Shown here: positions 14,331-16,417 of the stretch, piece by piece
Layout: each line of letters opens with the position of its first letter
Numbering within the stretch: position 1 is the first letter of the stretch
Source of the DNA: Treponema sp.
GTDB lineage: Bacteria > Spirochaetota > Spirochaetia > Treponematales > Breznakiellaceae
Length of the DNA stretch: 16,417 nt
Assembly: GCA_031283505.1 (NCBI GenBank)
Contig: JAITBO010000157.1
Span: forward strand, 1 to 16,417
Direction of reading: 5' to 3'
Notes under the pieces: generated by a model
What the model was told of the DNA's origin: nothing
The model's input: only the letters and a program-made list of their open reading frames with translations
The model's database searches: none
Made by a program: the position numbers and the translations under genes

Positions 14331-14503
14331 GCCGAATGTCGAGTTTTGTTACCAATGCGTCCAATAGCCAAAACGCGCAAGGGATAGAAGCGGAAATCCC
14401 GCAAGCCCTCGCAGAGGGCTGAGGAATTGGAGCGGATAGCCCGGTCGCCTTAGGAAACGAAGTTTCCTAAGGCGATGCGCCCAAACTAAACTCGACATTC
14501 GGC
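14331..14503. repeat. 173-bp structured inverted-repeat element
   Basis: A perfect 16-bp inverted repeat, GCCGAATGTCGAGTTT (14331-14346) and its complement (14488-14503), bounds a set of internal hairpins: GGGAT...ATCCC (14381-14400), AGCCCTC-GCA-GAGGGCT (14404-14420) and a perfect 14-bp stem with a GAA loop (14445-14475). Two related direct motifs, AGCGGAAATCCC (14389-14400) and AGCGGATAGCCC (14431-14442), flank the second hairpin. It starts three bases past the xdhC stop. It has no coding potential and no U-tract. It could serve as the operon's 3' end, be a mobile repeat, or encode a structured RNA. Confidence 0.65.
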
Positions 14504-14584
14504 CTGGTAATTTTAGTTGCGCAAGATTGACCCTAATGTATGGATTTCGTCTTTCAGTCATAATACTGCGTACTCTTTCTCCGG

Positions 14585-15472
14585 TTACTGTTCCTGTTCT
14601 TTCCATGGGACACGGATCGCTCCTTTCGAGTTGTACCTCAACATACCGCCGGAGGAAATCAGGGTATCCGCTTCTGTTACGGCTTCCACCGTCACCGTCT
14701 CTCCGGCTTCCCAAAGGCGGACTTCCGCGAAAGGGGAAGACCCCGCCCAGGGGCCAGGCCAAGGGACGCTCATGATCAGCGGCTCAAAGGAACGGGCCCG
14801 TATGCGGCGGCGGTCGAACCCGGATTGCACGGTCTTTTCCGCGATGGTGTCCCAGTCGGCAAGCCAGGGATCCTCTCGTATCTCCGGAGGAATATCGCCG
14901 CTCCTCAGCAGGGTCCGGAAGCGGGGCCAGTCGAGGCGGTCCGGACGCCTCCCGGCTGCGGCTACGGGGAGTTCGGCGGCGTTGTACGCAGCGGTAAGGG
15001 CGCGGTAAAACCATGCTTCCGGACCGGCTTCCCAGGTCAGGATGATACGGCCATTTTCGATGTCGAAGGGGGCAATGGCCCCTGCCGGACGCATAAAGCC
15101 GGGGGCAAGGCCGCGCTCCGGCCAGAAGGGGTAGGCCAGGACCGGGCTGGCCCATTCCGCGGGGAGATCCGCCTCCGGCAGGGTGGAGGCCGGCCCTTCA
15201 CCGGAACGGAGATGGCCGTCCGGGTTGAACCACTCAACGCGCCACCGGGTCGGCCCCAGGATCGCTTCCCATGCCGGGGGCAGAGCGGGCAGGACAATCC
15301 GGCAGGATGGAGGGATGACCGGCTCCCGGCAGGCAAAGAAAGCAAACGCCAGGCTTAGGGGTAAAAGCGCCCGGCGGCTCGAAGAGGCTTTCGGCTTGAG
15401 ACCGGACCGGGAGGCAAAAAATATTTCCAGAAAATCACACTTCGGAATAGAGAAAAATAAGATTTGTTTCAT
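14585..15472 (-). CDS. Probable lipoprotein, function unknown
   Basis: This is an open frame of 295 codons rich in Pro, Trp, Arg and Ala. A hydrophobic stretch LLPLSLAFAFFAC (36-48) ends in a lipobox with Cys48, which points to a membrane-anchored lipoprotein. The segment before it is oddly long for a signal peptide (about 35 residues, several charged). I see no ribosome site before the ATG at 15472 and no in-frame ATG, GTG or TTG between it and the hydrophobic stretch, so the true start is unclear. The rest has scattered Trp residues and motifs such as GGMLRYNSKGAIRVPW near the C-terminus. No family was recognised. It is convergent with the xdh operon, with the structured element between them. 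Confidence 0.65.
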   Translation of the reverse strand: MKQILFFSIPKCDFLEIFFASRSGLKPKASSSRRALLPLSLAFAFFACREPVIPPSCRIVLPALPPAWEAILGPTRWRVEWFNPDGHLRSGEGPASTLPEADLPAEWASPVLAYPFWPERGLAPGFMRPAGAIAPFDIENGRIILTWEAGPEAWFYRALTAAYNAAELPVAAAGRRPDRLDWPRFRTLLRSGDIPPEIREDPWLADWDTIAEKTVQSGFDRRRIRARSFEPLIMSVPWPGPWAGSSPFAEVRLWEAGETVTVEAVTEADTLISSGGMLRYNSKGAIRVPWKEQEQ

Positions 15473-15863
15473 ACTATACGGTATGGCACGTATATGCGTC
15501 CTGCTTTAATCAGGGGGCCGGAGCGTATAACAATTTTTGATAAATAACCCTATAGCCCTGGCCCTGTAAAACGGGCGCCTTGCGTCTTTTGCTTTTTTAT
15601 TAGAACTTAAAAAACTACCGCCTATGACGGTGGTCATATACTGACGGCTATGCCATTAGAAAAACAGGAGGGTTGAACAAAGAGGATATTAAAGAGCGAC
15701 TTCATGCGGAAACGTAGTGGAAACAAATCGCAGCATGATGCATAAACTGAACGGAAATTGACGGAAACTGGAGGGTATCTTAGGCCCCTTATAGGGGTCT
15801 GCTTAATAAAGCTACCACCTTTGGTGGTGGTTGTTTGCTTTTATGTTCGAGGGCGTTCCGTAG
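15473..15863. other. Intergenic stretch without an intact gene
   Basis: These 390 bases contain no supported gene. Two similar small hairpins occur: ACCGCC/GGTGGT (15617-15634) and ACCACC/GGTGGT (15814-15828), about 200 bases apart in the same orientation. A CCCC/GGGG hairpin lies near 15785-15798. The reading frames between them are broken by several stops. The paired hairpins might be the ends of a small IS200/IS605-derived element. Confidence 0.3.
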
Positions 15864-16417
15864 TTGTTCGAGATCAAACGGCCAGGCGTGATGGCGAAAG
15901 CCGAAGGGCACAGGACGGCGGAACTGGAAAAGCGGCTCAAGCAGAAGGACGAAGTGATAGCCGGGCTTGAGGAAGAACTCCTGGCCTTTAAAAAAAAGAA
16001 TCCTGGCCGTTGATAGGCGAAGCAAAGATGCGCCTTGAGATCCGCGAGCAAGCGGAAAGGGATCTTATGCGGTTTAAAGCGAAGACCGAGCTTTCCCTGC
16101 CCGTCCTGCTCGGCTTCGCCGGGATACCGGAGCGGACCTGGCGGGAATGGCAGGAGCGGAGGGGCCTTGCAACCAGACATAACAGCAACATACCGCAGGG
16201 ATATTGTCTTACGCCCGAAGAAACGGAGGCCATAGTGAACTATTGCCGTGTCAACTGCGCCCTGCATCCTGAGAAAGGCTGCCGGACGCTTTGTTGGGAG
16301 ATGGTAGATAAAAACAGCTTGTGTGAGTGGGAGCAGCGTGTATAAGGTCATCAGCAGGCACAAACCGGCCAAAAAATGGGACGAACTCGTCGAACAGGCG
16401 GAAGGCGATTTCATCCA
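15864..16417 (+). pseudogene. Broken IS3-type transposase (orfA C-terminus and orfB), partial
   Basis: The frame 15864-16013 encodes the end of an OrfA-like protein with a leucine-zipper-like segment (ELEKRLKQKDEVIAGLEEEL) but no N-terminal helix-turn-helix; an in-frame stop at 15861 blocks it upstream. The OrfB-like frame begins in the -1 frame (TTG 16010 or ATG 16028) and reads LTPEETEAIVNY, then GCRTLCWEMVDKN, as in IS3-family OrfB N-termini. At about 16316 the match jumps to the +1 frame (ACVSGSSVYKVISRHKPAKKW) and stays open to the window edge. The OrfA truncation and the frame break indicate a dead copy. The DDE catalytic core lies beyond the window. Confidence 0.7.
15992..15998 (+). 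other. Slippery heptamer for -1 ribosomal frameshifting
   Basis: A_AAA_AAG lies in the orfA frame (codons AAA 15993-15995 and AAG 15996-15998), 12 bases before the orfA stop, and orfB follows in the -1 frame. This is the standard arrangement by which IS3 elements make the OrfAB transposase. Confidence 0.7.

Noticed and set aside
16307..16319. Second programmed -1 frameshift in orfB at the AAAAAC run
   Set aside because: The required jump is +1 (or -2) and the run does not form an X_XXY_YYZ heptamer in frame; a mutation or error is more likely.
1..16417. tRNA, rRNA or CRISPR arrays
   Set aside because: I saw no T-loop GGTTCGA-type signature in a cloverleaf setting, no rRNA segments, and no evenly spaced direct repeats; the repeats present are dispersed palindromes.

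Overview
The window looks like chromosomal DNA from a spirochaete, most probably a termite-gut-type Treponema. The strongest evidence is the minus-strand gene at 6211-8268, which reads as the treponemal cytoplasmic filament protein CfpA, a family I know only from treponemes and close relatives. It lies directly upstream of a small hypothetical gene and a pyruvate phosphate dikinase (PPDK)-like gene. From memory, T. pallidum has the same order at TP0748-TP0747-TP0746. Balanced GC content, relaxed spirochaetal lipoboxes and intergenic gaps full of short palindromic repeats fit this placement.

Layout. 37-522 (+) is a small lipoprotein gene closed by a clear intrinsic terminator. 709-2124 (+) is a family GH4 glycosidase carrying the CHEV motif reported for alpha-galacturonidases. 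2136-2446 is a repeat island: a palindrome, a 132-bp MITE-like element and a second inverted-repeat element. 8268-2468 (-) is a three-gene cluster: cfpA, then a 306-aa protein whose C-terminal third looks like an HPr fold, then a PPDK homologue. 8290-8468 holds a second copy of the 132-bp element and another palindrome. 8469-8930 has no convincing intact gene. 10271-8976 (-) is an NCS2/AzgA-type purine permease with a near-consensus promoter. It is divergent from a three-gene xanthine dehydrogenase operon (10683-14327, +: Mo subunit, FAD subunit, 2Fe-2S subunit). 14331-14503 is a highly structured inverted-repeat element. 15472-14585 (-) is a probable lipoprotein of unknown function. 15864-16417 (+) is a broken IS3-type transposase cut by the window edge.

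How the genes work together. The permease and xdhABC form a divergent purine uptake and oxidation module. The most interesting part is the cfpA cluster. The PPDK homologue keeps the swivelling phospho-histidine and all the PEP/pyruvate-site residues I could check, but it has replaced the key ATP-grasp residues. What is left resembles PTS enzyme I in function, and the adjacent gene carries an HPr-like domain. I infer a possible PEP-driven phosphoryl relay next to the cytoskeletal filament gene. This is a hypothesis from motif reading; I ran no alignment or structure prediction.
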